A model generated the notes under the pieces. The model saw nothing but the letters and a program-made list of their open reading frames with translations. It did no database searches and was not told where the DNA came from. A stretch of 64,000 bases of DNA, from the NCBI GenBank assembly GCA_016196825.1, contig JACPWY010000054.1:1-64000 (forward strand), given 5' to 3'. This document shows, piece by piece, positions 52,637 through 61,626 of this stretch. The translations under genes and the position numbers were made by a program. Numbering within the stretch: position 1 is the first letter of the stretch; each line of letters opens with the position of its first letter. The stretch is from Deltaproteobacteria bacterium (GTDB lineage: Bacteria > Bdellovibrionota > FAC87 > UBA2466).

Positions 52637-53209
52637 CTATTTTCTGGGTTTAACAGCGTGGCTCTTGTCATCGTCACCGAGGAAGGTTGATTCCGTGTGA
52701 GGACGAAGCGGTCCGTCACTGGAACTCTCAACTGCCTCATGCGTGACCTCAACTTTCACCGTCGCATAGGTGTGCGCGCGAAGGGCTGGATTGCCATACT
52801 TCACGAGCTCAAATCTCCTGGTTGTGACACCAGTGGACTTGAGCTTGAGTGTCGCCGCGGTGTCGGACCCCTGCAGACCCTGAAATCCGTCCATTGAGAC
52901 CGACACGCGCACAGAAGGGCCTTCACCGCAGTAGTGGACCACAATATTCTCAAAGCTGTCCTTCTTGATCTCTATCGTCTTATTCCCAAGAGTGACGGAA
53001 ATGGAGTGATGCTGATTGGTGAGAACGGGCCTATCCACCTTCCCGGAAATCTTGATGACCTTGCGGTCGGAGGCACCTTTTTCACAAAGATCATAGTCAA
53101 CGCGTTGAACTCTCTTTTCGAATTTGATCCGGATCTCAAGGCCAAGGCCCAGCAGATAGAACAGAAATACTATTTCTTGGGGTACGCTCGGTATTGCTGG
53201 CAAAGACAC
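52637..53209 (-). CDS. Putative beta-rich protein, partly antisense to the next gene
   Basis: The open frame gives 190 residues; the part after about residue 40 looks coding (SISVTLGNKTIEIKKDSFEN, VRVSVSMDGFQGLQGSDTAA, RAHTYATVKVEVTHEAVESS), with regular beta alternation. The first 40 residues run antisense to codons of the plus-strand gene that look more convincing there. A GTG at 53038 is an alternative start. No family recognised, and no signal peptide is obvious. One of the two overlapping genes may be shorter than drawn. Confidence 0.4.
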   Translation of the reverse strand: MSLPAIPSVPQEIVFLFYLLGLGLEIRIKFEKRVQRVDYDLCEKGASDRKVIKISGKVDRPVLTNQHHSISVTLGNKTIEIKKDSFENIVVHYCGEGPSVRVSVSMDGFQGLQGSDTAATLKLKSTGVTTRRFELVKYGNPALRAHTYATVKVEVTHEAVESSSDGPLRPHTESTFLGDDDKSHAVKPRK

Positions 53210-53770
53210 TGCGGAATGAATGGGTACCCGATATCAAACTACAACACCAACATGTGTGGTATGGCCGACCCTTACAATCACCTCACACAAGACCTTCATC
53301 AATTGGCCTGTGAGGAGCCCTGCGGACGCGACAACCAGCCCATGTGCAACGCCACTGAGCCGAAGGGCTGCTTTAGCGGCTCCTTGTGCAGCTCGGATGG
53401 TTGGTGCCATTCCGACTGCGGAACCCAGATTGGTAAGCCCTGCTGCATTGTCACAAATGGAGTCGCCGGCGGCTGCGGCGATCCCGCCAACTTTCCTGGC
53501 AATGGCAGCTGCTCCGTCGGAAAGTGTGGACCAGGCGTGGGAGCGGTTTGCAATCCGCTACCCGCCTATCCGATGCCTTACCAGTTACCCTTACCAGTCC
53601 CGCCGTCCTCTCTCACGGGGACTCCCCCAACTTCATCGGCACCCCCACCAACCTTTAATGGCCCTTACGCACCCTCGTACTATGCTCCACCTCTACCAGC
53701 ACCGCCAACGGAACCTAATCCAATGATGGCACCAACCCCCGCGGAAGACGGCGCCTCATCCAGTGAGTAA
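52934..53770 (+). CDS. Cys-rich protein with Pro-rich tail
   Basis: Up to 278 residues. A helical stretch (TFFTKIIVNALNSLFEFDPD, AQQIEQKYYFLGYARYCWQ) leads to a domain with about 20 Cys (RHCGMNGYP, EEPCGRDNQPMCN, GCFSGSLCSSDGWCHSDCG, GKPCCIV), then a Pro/Ala-rich tail. The Cys-rich part resembles disulfide-knotted extracellular modules, but no signal peptide is visible from the GTG start at 52934. ATG 53009 (after GGAG) is an alternative start. About 275 bp overlap the minus-strand frame above. Confidence 0.5.
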   Translation: MDHNILKAVLLDLYRLIPKSDGNGVMLIGENGPIHLPGNLDDLAVGGTFFTKIIVNALNSLFEFDPDLKAKAQQIEQKYYFLGYARYCWQRHCGMNGYPISNYNTNMCGMADPYNHLTQDLHQLACEEPCGRDNQPMCNATEPKGCFSGSLCSSDGWCHSDCGTQIGKPCCIVTNGVAGGCGDPANFPGNGSCSVGKCGPGVGAVCNPLPAYPMPYQLPLPVPPSSLTGTPPTSSAPPPTFNGPYAPSYYAPPLPAPPTEPNPMMAPTPAEDGASSSE

Positions 53771-53799
53771 AGCTTGGAGCGACCCAAATCGACCGTCCC

Positions 53800-55182
53800 T
53801 TAGAACATCGACGGGAGAGGCAGCACGAGCAGATCCTGATCGAGCCGCGCCGGCGGCAAGATCATCGCCCGTGTGTCCTTGACCTCTTTGATGGCCTTCT
53901 GGATCGCGGCGGTGATCGACATCTCTTTGGAGAGCTCGCCCGCCCGCACCGCACGCGCGATGTTTACGATACCGCCCGAGGAGACCTTTCCCTTGAGAAA
54001 GGGCTTCACGTCGACCGTGCCCACGATAATCTGCTTAATGCCAGCCGGGTTGAGAGTAGGGTTCGCATCCTTCACAACGCCACCTACGCGAGTGACGTAG
54101 GGGGTCGCCATGCTGGTGCCGCTCATCGGAAGGTGATCGTCACCAGGAATCGACGAGAGAATCGCCACTCCAGGCGCCGCCACATCAACCGATGTCGCAC
54201 CGTAGTTCGAGAAAGTCGCAAGCGACGCGAAATCCAGTGAAGCCGCCACCGAAATCACGTTGTCCGCCTTAATGTTGGCCGGAGCCGCCGGAAGCACATC
54301 GTTATCAGTGCCGTCATTGCCAGCGGCAAAGACGAACAGCGTATCTTTCGCAGCACCCGGGAAGGTCTCCATCGCCTTCACCATCGCGTTCACAAAAAAG
54401 ATGGAGTAGGTCTTGGTCTCTTCATCACTGGGATCGCGGCCAAGAAGCTGCTTCAGAACCTGTTTAATCACCGGTATCACCGCGTTAACGCTCGCGCCGA
54501 ATGAACCGTTCGCCACATGAGAGTGGGTCGCGGCCACATATTTACCAACCACCTCAAGCATTTGAGCCTGCCGCTGGGCCAGCAGAGTCAGAAAGAGCTC
54601 GACGAGTGGATTCGACTCGCCCGACGTCAGATCCTCGCCAGGGTCCTCCGCCACAGCCTTCTTGTGTTTGGCGAGAAAGGCCCGGGCGTCATTGATCAGG
54701 CCGCCCTGTTCCGTCGGGATCAACTTCATCGCGACCACCCTTGAGCTCTCAGCATCGCGAGTTGCGATGCCCGAGACGTGAGTGCCGTGAACAAAGTTCC
54801 CGAACTTTCCAAGCTCCTTCAAGAACTCCTGGTCCTCTTTCTTGCTTTTGTACCAGGCCTTCTCTTCACTCGTCGCCGTGCCCTTCAGAACTTTCGTCTG
54901 CACCAAAAAAATCTTTGTGCAATCGGGAGAAAAGGTGCCGAGATACTTGTAATCGATCACCTCATTGTTCTGTTCGGCAAAGTTCCAGCCGTGCAGATCG
55001 TCAACATACTTGGTCCCATCGACGTCAACCGTCTGGACCGGATTGGCCTCGTTCACCCACATGTGGGTGGCCAGATCTTGGTGTTTGTAATCGACCCCTG
55101 AATCCACAACCGCAATACTAGCCGCAAAGGCCGATGAAGAAACTGCTAACGCCAATGATAAGAGACGCGAAACTAACCCCAT
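53800..55182 (-). CDS. Subtilisin-family serine protease (S8), without visible propeptide
   Basis: Exported peptidase of about 460 residues. The catalytic triad lies in AVVDSGVDYKHQDL (Asp27), GNFVHGTHVSGIA (His) and MSGTSMATPYVTRVGG (Ser); the oxyanion Asn is in FVFAAGNDGTDND. The Asp motif comes about 6 residues after the signal peptide (LLSLALAVSSSAFAAS), so the usual I9 prodomain of about 80 residues is missing. A long insert (about 170-260) lies between His and the substrate strand. ATG 55182 is preferred over TTG 55194. Confidence 0.88.
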   Translation of the reverse strand: MGLVSRLLSLALAVSSSAFAASIAVVDSGVDYKHQDLATHMWVNEANPVQTVDVDGTKYVDDLHGWNFAEQNNEVIDYKYLGTFSPDCTKIFLVQTKVLKGTATSEEKAWYKSKKEDQEFLKELGKFGNFVHGTHVSGIATRDAESSRVVAMKLIPTEQGGLINDARAFLAKHKKAVAEDPGEDLTSGESNPLVELFLTLLAQRQAQMLEVVGKYVAATHSHVANGSFGASVNAVIPVIKQVLKQLLGRDPSDEETKTYSIFFVNAMVKAMETFPGAAKDTLFVFAAGNDGTDNDVLPAAPANIKADNVISVAASLDFASLATFSNYGATSVDVAAPGVAILSSIPGDDHLPMSGTSMATPYVTRVGGVVKDANPTLNPAGIKQIIVGTVDVKPFLKGKVSSGGIVNIARAVRAGELSKEMSITAAIQKAIKEVKDTRAMILPPARLDQDLLVLPLPSMF

Positions 55183-55312
55183 ATAGACCCCCAAAGGAAA
55201 TAATCCGCGAACTACTCACTAATTATTGGAAAAGAGGAAACGCACCACTGTCAGGATATTGACACCGGATTTCGATTTAACAAACAAAAAACACAGGCTC
55301 GCCAATGCGCCG

Positions 55313-55326
55313 TTATCGGGTGTTCA
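55313..55326 (-). promoter_or_regulatory. Shared 14-mer upstream of the subtilase gene (copy 2)
   Basis: TGAACACCCGATAA on the minus strand, about 130 bp before the subtilase ATG. It is identical to 49238-49251. It lies in the 241-bp gap between the divergent subtilase and HAD-like genes, which is otherwise AT-rich without clear elements. Confidence 0.35.
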
Positions 55327-55423
55327 CGCAATACCCGATACTTGAGAAGGGGACTTGTTTTTGAGGATGCAACGCGCCATGAGTAGAATGCACATTTAGC
55401 CGAAAGTATGGAGACAGGTAACT

Positions 55424-56515
55424 ATGAGAGAAACCGCATTCGTCCTAGCCGCACTCTTCGCAGCATGCGCAGAAGCAACGCCGCGTCAAATTCAGAAATT
55501 CAATTTCGACTTTGATGACAACGTCTTCTCAACAAAGGCCCAGATCTACCTCTCTCATAAAACAACTCACCAGGAGACCCCGGTCTCCACCGCCAAATGG
55601 GCAGAGGTTCGCCAGTTGTTTGGAAAACCGGGACAATGGTTCGAATTCGAACTCCTCCCCACCGGGCTCCGCGATTTCAATGACAAGGGACCAAGGGGAA
55701 CCGACCTTTTTGAAAGTCAGGTTCAGTCGGCGCTCGACGATGCGCTTTGGAACTGGAAGGCGAAAAGCTGGGGAGCCCTGATCGACGCAATGCACAACCC
55801 CGAGAAACTCGAACACACCGCCTTTATCACGGCCCGGATGCATTCCCCCGAAGGAATGATGAAGGGCTTTGAGCTCTTAAGACGCAGAAGGCTTATTGAG
55901 AATGTCCCCCGCATCGACACCCTCTATATCGTCGGCTGGGACGGCTTTGAACCCCAGATGAAAAAGCTCCTCGAGGGCCAGGCGAAGACCGTTGCACAAA
56001 GGACAGACGAGCCGGTTAAGAAGACAGAGGAGATCCCCGCCGATTCCGCCGGGCGAAAGGCGATCGTTATGAAATACCTCCTCGACGCGCTACAGGAGAC
56101 CCCTCTTCCAGTGGGCGCCAAACCGATCACCGACCGCGAGGGCACCGCGAAGGAGCCGCTTCAACTCTGGGGCTTTTCCGACGATGATTTTGGCAATTAC
56201 ATGACCGCCTACTGTGTGCTTTCCCAGGAGGTCGCCGAGAAAAAGTGGCCGCACGTGAAGATCATCTTGTTCTACAGCGGCAAGCTCGGCCCAATGGAAG
56301 TTCCCCGGGACGAGGCCTGCGCCAAGCGCTATGGCCCGATTCCGAAAAAGAAAACTGGGGCGCGTCGGACGAAATCAAAGGCTGGTGGCCCGTTGCCGAC
56401 CGAGGTCTCCGAGGAAGAGTACTCTCAGCTGAGTCTCGTCATCAGACCGGATGGCCGCCCCCGCCAGCTTCTTCCCGAAGAAGGGACTTACATGGGGGCC
56501 AGCGTACCGCGATGA
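55424..56515 (+). CDS. Exported HAD-superfamily-like protein
   Basis: The 363-residue product has a short signal peptide (MRETAFVLAALFAACAEA). Motif I of HAD hydrolases appears as KFNFDFDDNVFSTKAQ (DxD), motif II as TAFITARMHSPEGM, and motif IV as LWGFSDDDFGNYMTA. An acidic Lys-rich linker separates the two halves. It could be a periplasmic phosphatase; the substrate is unknown. The stop overlaps the next start (ATGA). It is first of a four-gene unit ending in eutBC. Confidence 0.65.
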   Translation: MRETAFVLAALFAACAEATPRQIQKFNFDFDDNVFSTKAQIYLSHKTTHQETPVSTAKWAEVRQLFGKPGQWFEFELLPTGLRDFNDKGPRGTDLFESQVQSALDDALWNWKAKSWGALIDAMHNPEKLEHTAFITARMHSPEGMMKGFELLRRRRLIENVPRIDTLYIVGWDGFEPQMKKLLEGQAKTVAQRTDEPVKKTEEIPADSAGRKAIVMKYLLDALQETPLPVGAKPITDREGTAKEPLQLWGFSDDDFGNYMTAYCVLSQEVAEKKWPHVKIILFYSGKLGPMEVPRDEACAKRYGPIPKKKTGARRTKSKAGGPLPTEVSEEEYSQLSLVIRPDGRPRQLLPEEGTYMGASVPR

Positions 56516-57993
56516 CATCAACGCGTATCAGGCTAGGGCCCATCTTGAAGTATTCATCGTCGAGATGCGCCCTCATTCTTGGCATCCTGACCTCCGGGGC
56601 GCTGGCCCAAACTTATCGCGTCGAGACCGCGTCACTGTGGCGAGCTCGCGCCGCGACCGCCGTTCAAAATACCGATCGTTTTTTTTCTGGCCGACAGGCC
56701 TCGCCCGAGACCTACCGCCAAAAGCTTTCCGACGAGCTCGTCCGCCTGCGCGGCGCCAAGGCGAAACCCTCCGAAACGATCCTCTTTCTCGACACCCCCG
56801 TCACCGATGCTTCGGGGGGCTCACTCAACCGGCCCGGTGTAACACTCGTCATTGATCATCATGGCCTCTACTATCCAGAAGCCCCGCTGGACAATACTGT
56901 CTTTCAACTCCTCGCGCGTTTAAGGCAGTCAATGGCCCAATCGCCCACCGCCACGGAGGCTGTCCTCAAGCGTTTCCGTTTTGAACTTTTCGGCGATGCT
57001 GAAGTTGTCACCTTCATCACCGACAATCTCGGCGATGCCGCCGAGACGATTGCGGTGGCCCGCTCCCCTGCGATCCAACAACGTCTCGTGACACACCCCG
57101 AGTGGATCACCCTTCTGGAAGAATCGGGGCGCTACACTGATTTCTATGTTTTCCGCGGCGACCTTTACGAACACAGTCACACCGGCGAGGCCAATCGACG
57201 CGCGATCCTTCTCTCCAAAGCGATCATGCAGAACCACCAACGCCTCCTGCGCGAAGCCGGCGTGCTCTATGGCGATAGACTCGAGTTTCTCTCAAACCCT
57301 GACGCCCAGGCTCGACTCTTAAGAACGGCGACCGATGAATCGGAGGCCCTTCTTCTTGAGGCCCTGTCGCCGAATTTCTCGACCGTGAAGCCCGGGCGAA
57401 TTGGCGCCCTGGCCGCTGATTTCGAAAAACAAAGGGGTGGCCCGCATCTGATCGCCGAAAAATCCTTGTCGACCTCCTATGCCCAGGCCCGGCAGAGTCG
57501 AAAGATTTTCCTCGATTCTCTCAGGTCCGATCTGAGCCTGTTGCTCACGCCCAACCTCGTGGCCGATGCGGAAGGGGCCATCATTCGCTACACCTATGCT
57601 CACCAACCCGTGAGCACGCACAATCAATTCGCCGATTGGTCCGCGAGCGGGCTTGCCAATGAATTTGAACCGGGTGGCTTTCGCCCGATCCAGGTTGAGA
57701 TCTCAGGAAAGACTCCGACCGAGACCGGGCGCCCTGTGATCATCTCCAAAGCAGGAGACCAGGACGTTGATCTGAAGCCTCTCGCGGTGGCGCTCAACCA
57801 AAAGGCCGCCGAAAAACGACGGAACCTCGGGCGTGCGATCGCAGACGAGCGCCCGCCCGAATTCACCTCACGCGGCCACGAGCTGGTCTTCAGCTTTGGC
57901 GGTCACTCCCTCACCCGCGCCGAAATCACGTCGGTGATTGGCCTCACCCTCTCCCGCCTCGGCGCCCAAATCGTTCCCATGGTCGGCAATTGA
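56512..57993 (+). CDS. Exported DHH-phosphoesterase-like protein
   Basis: A 493-residue protein with a signal peptide (about 1-33, CALILGILTSGALA). TLVIDHHGLYYPE carries the DHH motif after ILFLDTPVTDASGG, as in DHH phosphoesterases (RecJ/NrnA group), though export would be unusual for that family. A second region, FITDNLGDAAETIAVA, fits the later Asp ligand. The remainder is unassigned. It overlaps the HAD-like gene by 4 bp and eutA by 1 bp (TGATG). The family call rests mainly on the DHH motif. Confidence 0.5.
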   Translation: MTSTRIRLGPILKYSSSRCALILGILTSGALAQTYRVETASLWRARAATAVQNTDRFFSGRQASPETYRQKLSDELVRLRGAKAKPSETILFLDTPVTDASGGSLNRPGVTLVIDHHGLYYPEAPLDNTVFQLLARLRQSMAQSPTATEAVLKRFRFELFGDAEVVTFITDNLGDAAETIAVARSPAIQQRLVTHPEWITLLEESGRYTDFYVFRGDLYEHSHTGEANRRAILLSKAIMQNHQRLLREAGVLYGDRLEFLSNPDAQARLLRTATDESEALLLEALSPNFSTVKPGRIGALAADFEKQRGGPHLIAEKSLSTSYAQARQSRKIFLDSLRSDLSLLLTPNLVADAEGAIIRYTYAHQPVSTHNQFADWSASGLANEFEPGGFRPIQVEISGKTPTETGRPVIISKAGDQDVDLKPLAVALNQKAAEKRRNLGRAIADERPPEFTSRGHELVFSFGGHSLTRAEITSVIGLTLSRLGAQIVPMVGN

Positions 57994-59354
57994 TGCCCGA
58001 TCGAATCACTGTTTTGGGAATCGACATCGGCTCCACCACCTCCCATTGCATCCTGGTCGAAGCCAGCATCGCCGCTGACGGCATCGAGCGCACCCGCAAC
58101 CGGGTGGTCGATCCCAAGATCCTCTACCAATCCGAAGTCACCTTCACCCCATTTCAAAACGAAACGATCGATACCGCCGCGCTCTCCCATCTCCTCGACA
58201 CATGGCTCCCCAATAGGCAGGTACCTTTTCGGGAGGTAACCAACGTTGGGGCGATTATTACGGGGCTTGCAGCGGTTTCAAGGAATCGCGTGGCGATTAT
58301 CGAGGAGCTTCGGCGACGGTTTCCCAAGGCCTCGGTGATCACAGCCGAGGACCCGAGGCTCGAATCTTGGGTAGCTTGGCATGGCGCTGCCGGTCCACTC
58401 TCACTCGGACGGCCCGGCCAACCCATTCTCAATTTTGACATCGGAGGCGGCACCACCAACCTCGCGCTCGGCGTGGATGGCAGAGTTCTCGCGACGGGTT
58501 CCTATTTCATCGGCGCCCGCCATTTTCTCGTCGACAAAGGCCAACTCATTCCAAGATCCCATTCTGCCCGCGCCATTCTCTCGGCCCGCCCGGAACTCGC
58601 GGCCCTTCCGGCCGCTGACACCGCTCAAGCGCTCGCTCGACTCTACACGGGGCTTCTAGAAAACCTCCTCACAGACGCCCAATCCCCGATTCTCTCTCAG
58701 TTCGAGCAGGCGGCCTTTCCGGCCACGGATCTTTCCTCATGCACTATTACCTTTTCCGGCGGCGTGGGGGAGTTGATCTACGCAAACTCAGATCCACCCC
58801 TTTTCTCGTTCGGTGACATTGGAGGCCATCTGGCGCGCGCGATCCGCTCCTCCCCGCGCCTCTCGCGCGATCTCGCCTCCAGCCGCCCGTCGTTTCGCAC
58901 GCGCGCCACCGCCATCGGGCTCGGTCTCCACAACACCTGGGTCTCAGGGGCTTCGTTTCACATCTCGGATCGCTCCCTTCTCCCCCTGATGGGGATTCCC
59001 ATCGCAGCCCGTTTTCACTTCGGCGCCCCCTGGGATTCAATCACCCAGGCGCTTAATAGCGTGAACACTTTGCCAACGTTTGCCGTCCAAATCCTCGGGC
59101 GCCCAGCAAACACTGACATCATTCGCGAAACGGCCCATTGCCTCGCCAAAACCTTCACACACCAAAAAAACACGCTCGTCCTGCTCACTGAAAGCAACTC
59201 TGGGAAAGTCCTGGGAGACTATGTCACAGAGTGGGGGCGCCTCCCGATCCGGTGCATCGCGCTCGACGAGATCGAGCCCCTGCCCGCCCAATTTGTGTCG
59301 ATAGGCGAGGAGCTGAAAACCTCTGTACCCGTCTCCTTTTTTGGGCTTTATTGA
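57993..59354 (+). CDS. eutA: Ethanolamine ammonia-lyase reactivating factor EutA
   Basis: ASKHA-fold ATPase of 453 residues that exchanges damaged cobalamin in ethanolamine ammonia-lyase. Nucleotide motifs: VLGIDIGSTTSHCILVE (phosphate 1) and LNFDIGGGTTNLALG (phosphate 2), followed by CTITFSGGVGELIY. NVGAIITGLAAVSRN and the EDPRLESWVAWHGA segment are EutA-like. It starts at ATG 57993 on the TGA of the preceding gene and ends overlapping eutBC. Confidence 0.85.
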   Translation: MPDRITVLGIDIGSTTSHCILVEASIAADGIERTRNRVVDPKILYQSEVTFTPFQNETIDTAALSHLLDTWLPNRQVPFREVTNVGAIITGLAAVSRNRVAIIEELRRRFPKASVITAEDPRLESWVAWHGAAGPLSLGRPGQPILNFDIGGGTTNLALGVDGRVLATGSYFIGARHFLVDKGQLIPRSHSARAILSARPELAALPAADTAQALARLYTGLLENLLTDAQSPILSQFEQAAFPATDLSSCTITFSGGVGELIYANSDPPLFSFGDIGGHLARAIRSSPRLSRDLASSRPSFRTRATAIGLGLHNTWVSGASFHISDRSLLPLMGIPIAARFHFGAPWDSITQALNSVNTLPTFAVQILGRPANTDIIRETAHCLAKTFTHQKNTLVLLTESNSGKVLGDYVTEWGRLPIRCIALDEIEPLPAQFVSIGEELKTSVPVSFFGLY

Positions 59355-61527
59355 AACAGTGCTCAAACCCCTTTCCGAGATCCGCCTTCCGGCTGTCGCT
59401 CCCGAGAAACCCTTTTCCCTCGAATTTTTGGGCTTTCACTACGCGTTTCCGTCATTAAAGGCGCTTCTCGGCGCGGCCGATGTCTCTAAGGCCGGCGATC
59501 GCAACGCTGGGCTTGCCGCAAAAAGCGAGGCGCACCGAGAGGCCGCCCGTAAGATCCTGTCAAACCTGACGATGGAATATCTCTTCGATCACCCCCTCAC
59601 CGATCACCAAGGGCGAATCGACTCCGTTACTTGCGTCAACTACGACATCGATTTTACTGCCTTTGAAAGAATCCGAAAGCTGACCCTCGGCCAATTCAAG
59701 AATCTGTGCCTCGAGTCGCCCGGCGAAACGATCGCGCCGCTCGGCTTCGGCCTCACTGGCGTGATGGCCGCCGCAGTCACCAAGCTCTGCGACACCCACG
59801 AGCTCATCTACATTGCCAAAAAGATCGCACGCCCTTCCAAGGCCCGGACTCACCTGGGTCTTCCGGGAACCCTCTCGGCCCGGCTGCAACCCAACCACCC
59901 CACCGACGATCTCAAGTCAATCGAGTTTCTCATCTACGCCGGGCTCTCCATGGGCTCCGGCGACGCCCTCATCGGCATGAACCCCGCCATCGACACCGTC
60001 GAGAATATCGGCGCGGTCCTCACTCATATGGATCAGATCCGACGAAAGACCGGAGCACCGACTCAGGTCTGCGCTCTTTCTCATGTTAAGACACAGATGG
60101 AGTGCTTGAAGCGAGGCGTCCCGGTTGAGATTATTTTCCAAAGCCTTGGCGGAACTGAGGCGACCAACCTCACAGAGTTTGATTTCTCCGTCGACACACT
60201 CGACGCCGCGTTTGCGCTCATGCAGGAGTTGGGGCCGATTCGCGAAGCTGAGAATTTCTTCTACTTTGAAACTGGTCAGGGGAGCGAGTTCACCTACGGA
60301 AAACATGATGGCACCGATATGGCCACACTCGAGGCCAACTGCTACGGTCTCGCCCGCCGCTACCGCCCCTTCATGGTCAACAACGTGACCGGCTTCATTG
60401 GGCCTGAGACCCACGCCGACAATTTTGAGATGGTCTACTCGTCACTCCAAGATCACTTCATGGGGAAGCTCCTCGGCGTGCCGATGGGAATGGCTCCCTG
60501 TTACACCCTCCATTCGAGCATCACGCTCGAGGGGCAACAGATGGCGACCGAGATGCTGACCGCCGCCGGCGCCAATTACTACATGGATGTCTATCTCAAC
60601 ACGGATCGGATGCTCGCTTACTTCGACACAAGCTCACACGACAATCAAACGCTCAGGGAGATTTACGATAAGCGCCCAGCGCCCGAGTTTCTCACCTGGG
60701 CCATTGGACGCGGCATCTATGAGATGGAGAACGGAAGCCCCAAGCGCGGCCCGCAATGGGGGAAGCTCGAGCCCTTCTGCGACTCCCCCGAACATTTCCA
60801 GACGCTCGCACGCTCCACCGCTTCGGTCCACGGCTTTGAAAACGCCGGGCCCCGGCCTGCCGACGGTGTCAGCCGAGATTTGCGACTCCACCAAGGGATT
60901 GCGCGTGACGCCACCTTCAGCGAGCTCGACACAAGCCGACTCAAGTTCCCGTTCCGCGTTCTCAACACGACGGCCGGCAACAAAGCTGCTCACCTCAACT
61001 CTCCCTCGCTCGGAAGCCGAATCCATGAAGAGTCCCGCAAAAAATTTGGAAAGGAATCGGCCGCGGTTCAGGTGGTGCTCTCTGACGGCCTCAGCGCCGA
61101 GGCGATTCACCACAACGCCAGCGATCTCGTGACCGTTCTTTACGATGGATTCAAGGCCACAAACACGACGGTGGGCGAAGCCATCATCGCACCCTTTGGC
61201 CGAGTGAAACTGGCCGAGGCGATCAGCGATGTCTTAGAGCCCCAAGTGATCGTCATGCTGATCGGCGAGCGCCCGGGCGGCGACGCCAACGCCTCCCGCT
61301 CGCTGTCCTGCTATTTTCTCTACCGCCTTTCCGATGAAGCCAAGCGGGCCGCGGCGAAATGGAGCGGCAATCCCAATGTGCGCTTCGAATACACCGTGCT
61401 CTCCAACATCTACGCCAAGGGCGGCATTCCGCCGTGGGAGGCCGGCAGCCTCATCGTCGAAAAGGTGGGCCAGATCTTAAAACACCAAGCCGCCGGCAAC
61501 CGCCTCGAACAGCTGCTTCAGAGGTGA
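59341..61527 (+). CDS. eutBC: Fused ethanolamine ammonia-lyase EutB-EutC
   Basis: A single 728-residue chain. Residues about 25-465 are EutB, the TIM-barrel large subunit (FPSLKALLGAADVSKAGDRN, LGFGLTGVMAAA, GLPGTLSARLQPNHPTDD, EFTYGKHDGTDMATLEANCY). Residues about 510-728 are EutC, the B12-contacting small subunit (LNSPSLGSRIHEESRKKFG, VVLSDGLSAEAIHHNA, APFGRVKLAEAI, VMLIGERPGGDANASRSLS, VLSNIYAKGGIPPWEA). It deaminates ethanolamine to acetaldehyde and ammonia. EutB and EutC are normally separate genes. Start at TTG 59341 (13 bp overlap) or GTG 59359. Confidence 0.9.
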   Translation: MGFIETVLKPLSEIRLPAVAPEKPFSLEFLGFHYAFPSLKALLGAADVSKAGDRNAGLAAKSEAHREAARKILSNLTMEYLFDHPLTDHQGRIDSVTCVNYDIDFTAFERIRKLTLGQFKNLCLESPGETIAPLGFGLTGVMAAAVTKLCDTHELIYIAKKIARPSKARTHLGLPGTLSARLQPNHPTDDLKSIEFLIYAGLSMGSGDALIGMNPAIDTVENIGAVLTHMDQIRRKTGAPTQVCALSHVKTQMECLKRGVPVEIIFQSLGGTEATNLTEFDFSVDTLDAAFALMQELGPIREAENFFYFETGQGSEFTYGKHDGTDMATLEANCYGLARRYRPFMVNNVTGFIGPETHADNFEMVYSSLQDHFMGKLLGVPMGMAPCYTLHSSITLEGQQMATEMLTAAGANYYMDVYLNTDRMLAYFDTSSHDNQTLREIYDKRPAPEFLTWAIGRGIYEMENGSPKRGPQWGKLEPFCDSPEHFQTLARSTASVHGFENAGPRPADGVSRDLRLHQGIARDATFSELDTSRLKFPFRVLNTTAGNKAAHLNSPSLGSRIHEESRKKFGKESAAVQVVLSDGLSAEAIHHNASDLVTVLYDGFKATNTTVGEAIIAPFGRVKLAEAISDVLEPQVIVMLIGERPGGDANASRSLSCYFLYRLSDEAKRAAAKWSGNPNVRFEYTVLSNIYAKGGIPPWEAGSLIVEKVGQILKHQAAGNRLEQLLQR

Positions 61528-61569
61528 GGTTTTGGGCTTGCCACTAGTTTCACCCCCTAATTAAATGAT

Positions 61570-61597
61570 ATACCGTGGTATTGATATACCACGGTAT
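61570..61597. promoter_or_regulatory. Palindromic operator of TA pair 2
   Basis: ATACCGTGGTAT (61570-61581), spacer TGAT, ATACCACGGTAT (61586-61597): perfect 12-bp inverted arms, 30 bp before the antitoxin start. Likely antitoxin-binding operator over the promoter. Confidence 0.65.
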
Positions 61598-61626
61598 CAC
61601 AGGTATAGTGTTATGGGAGGTTGATG

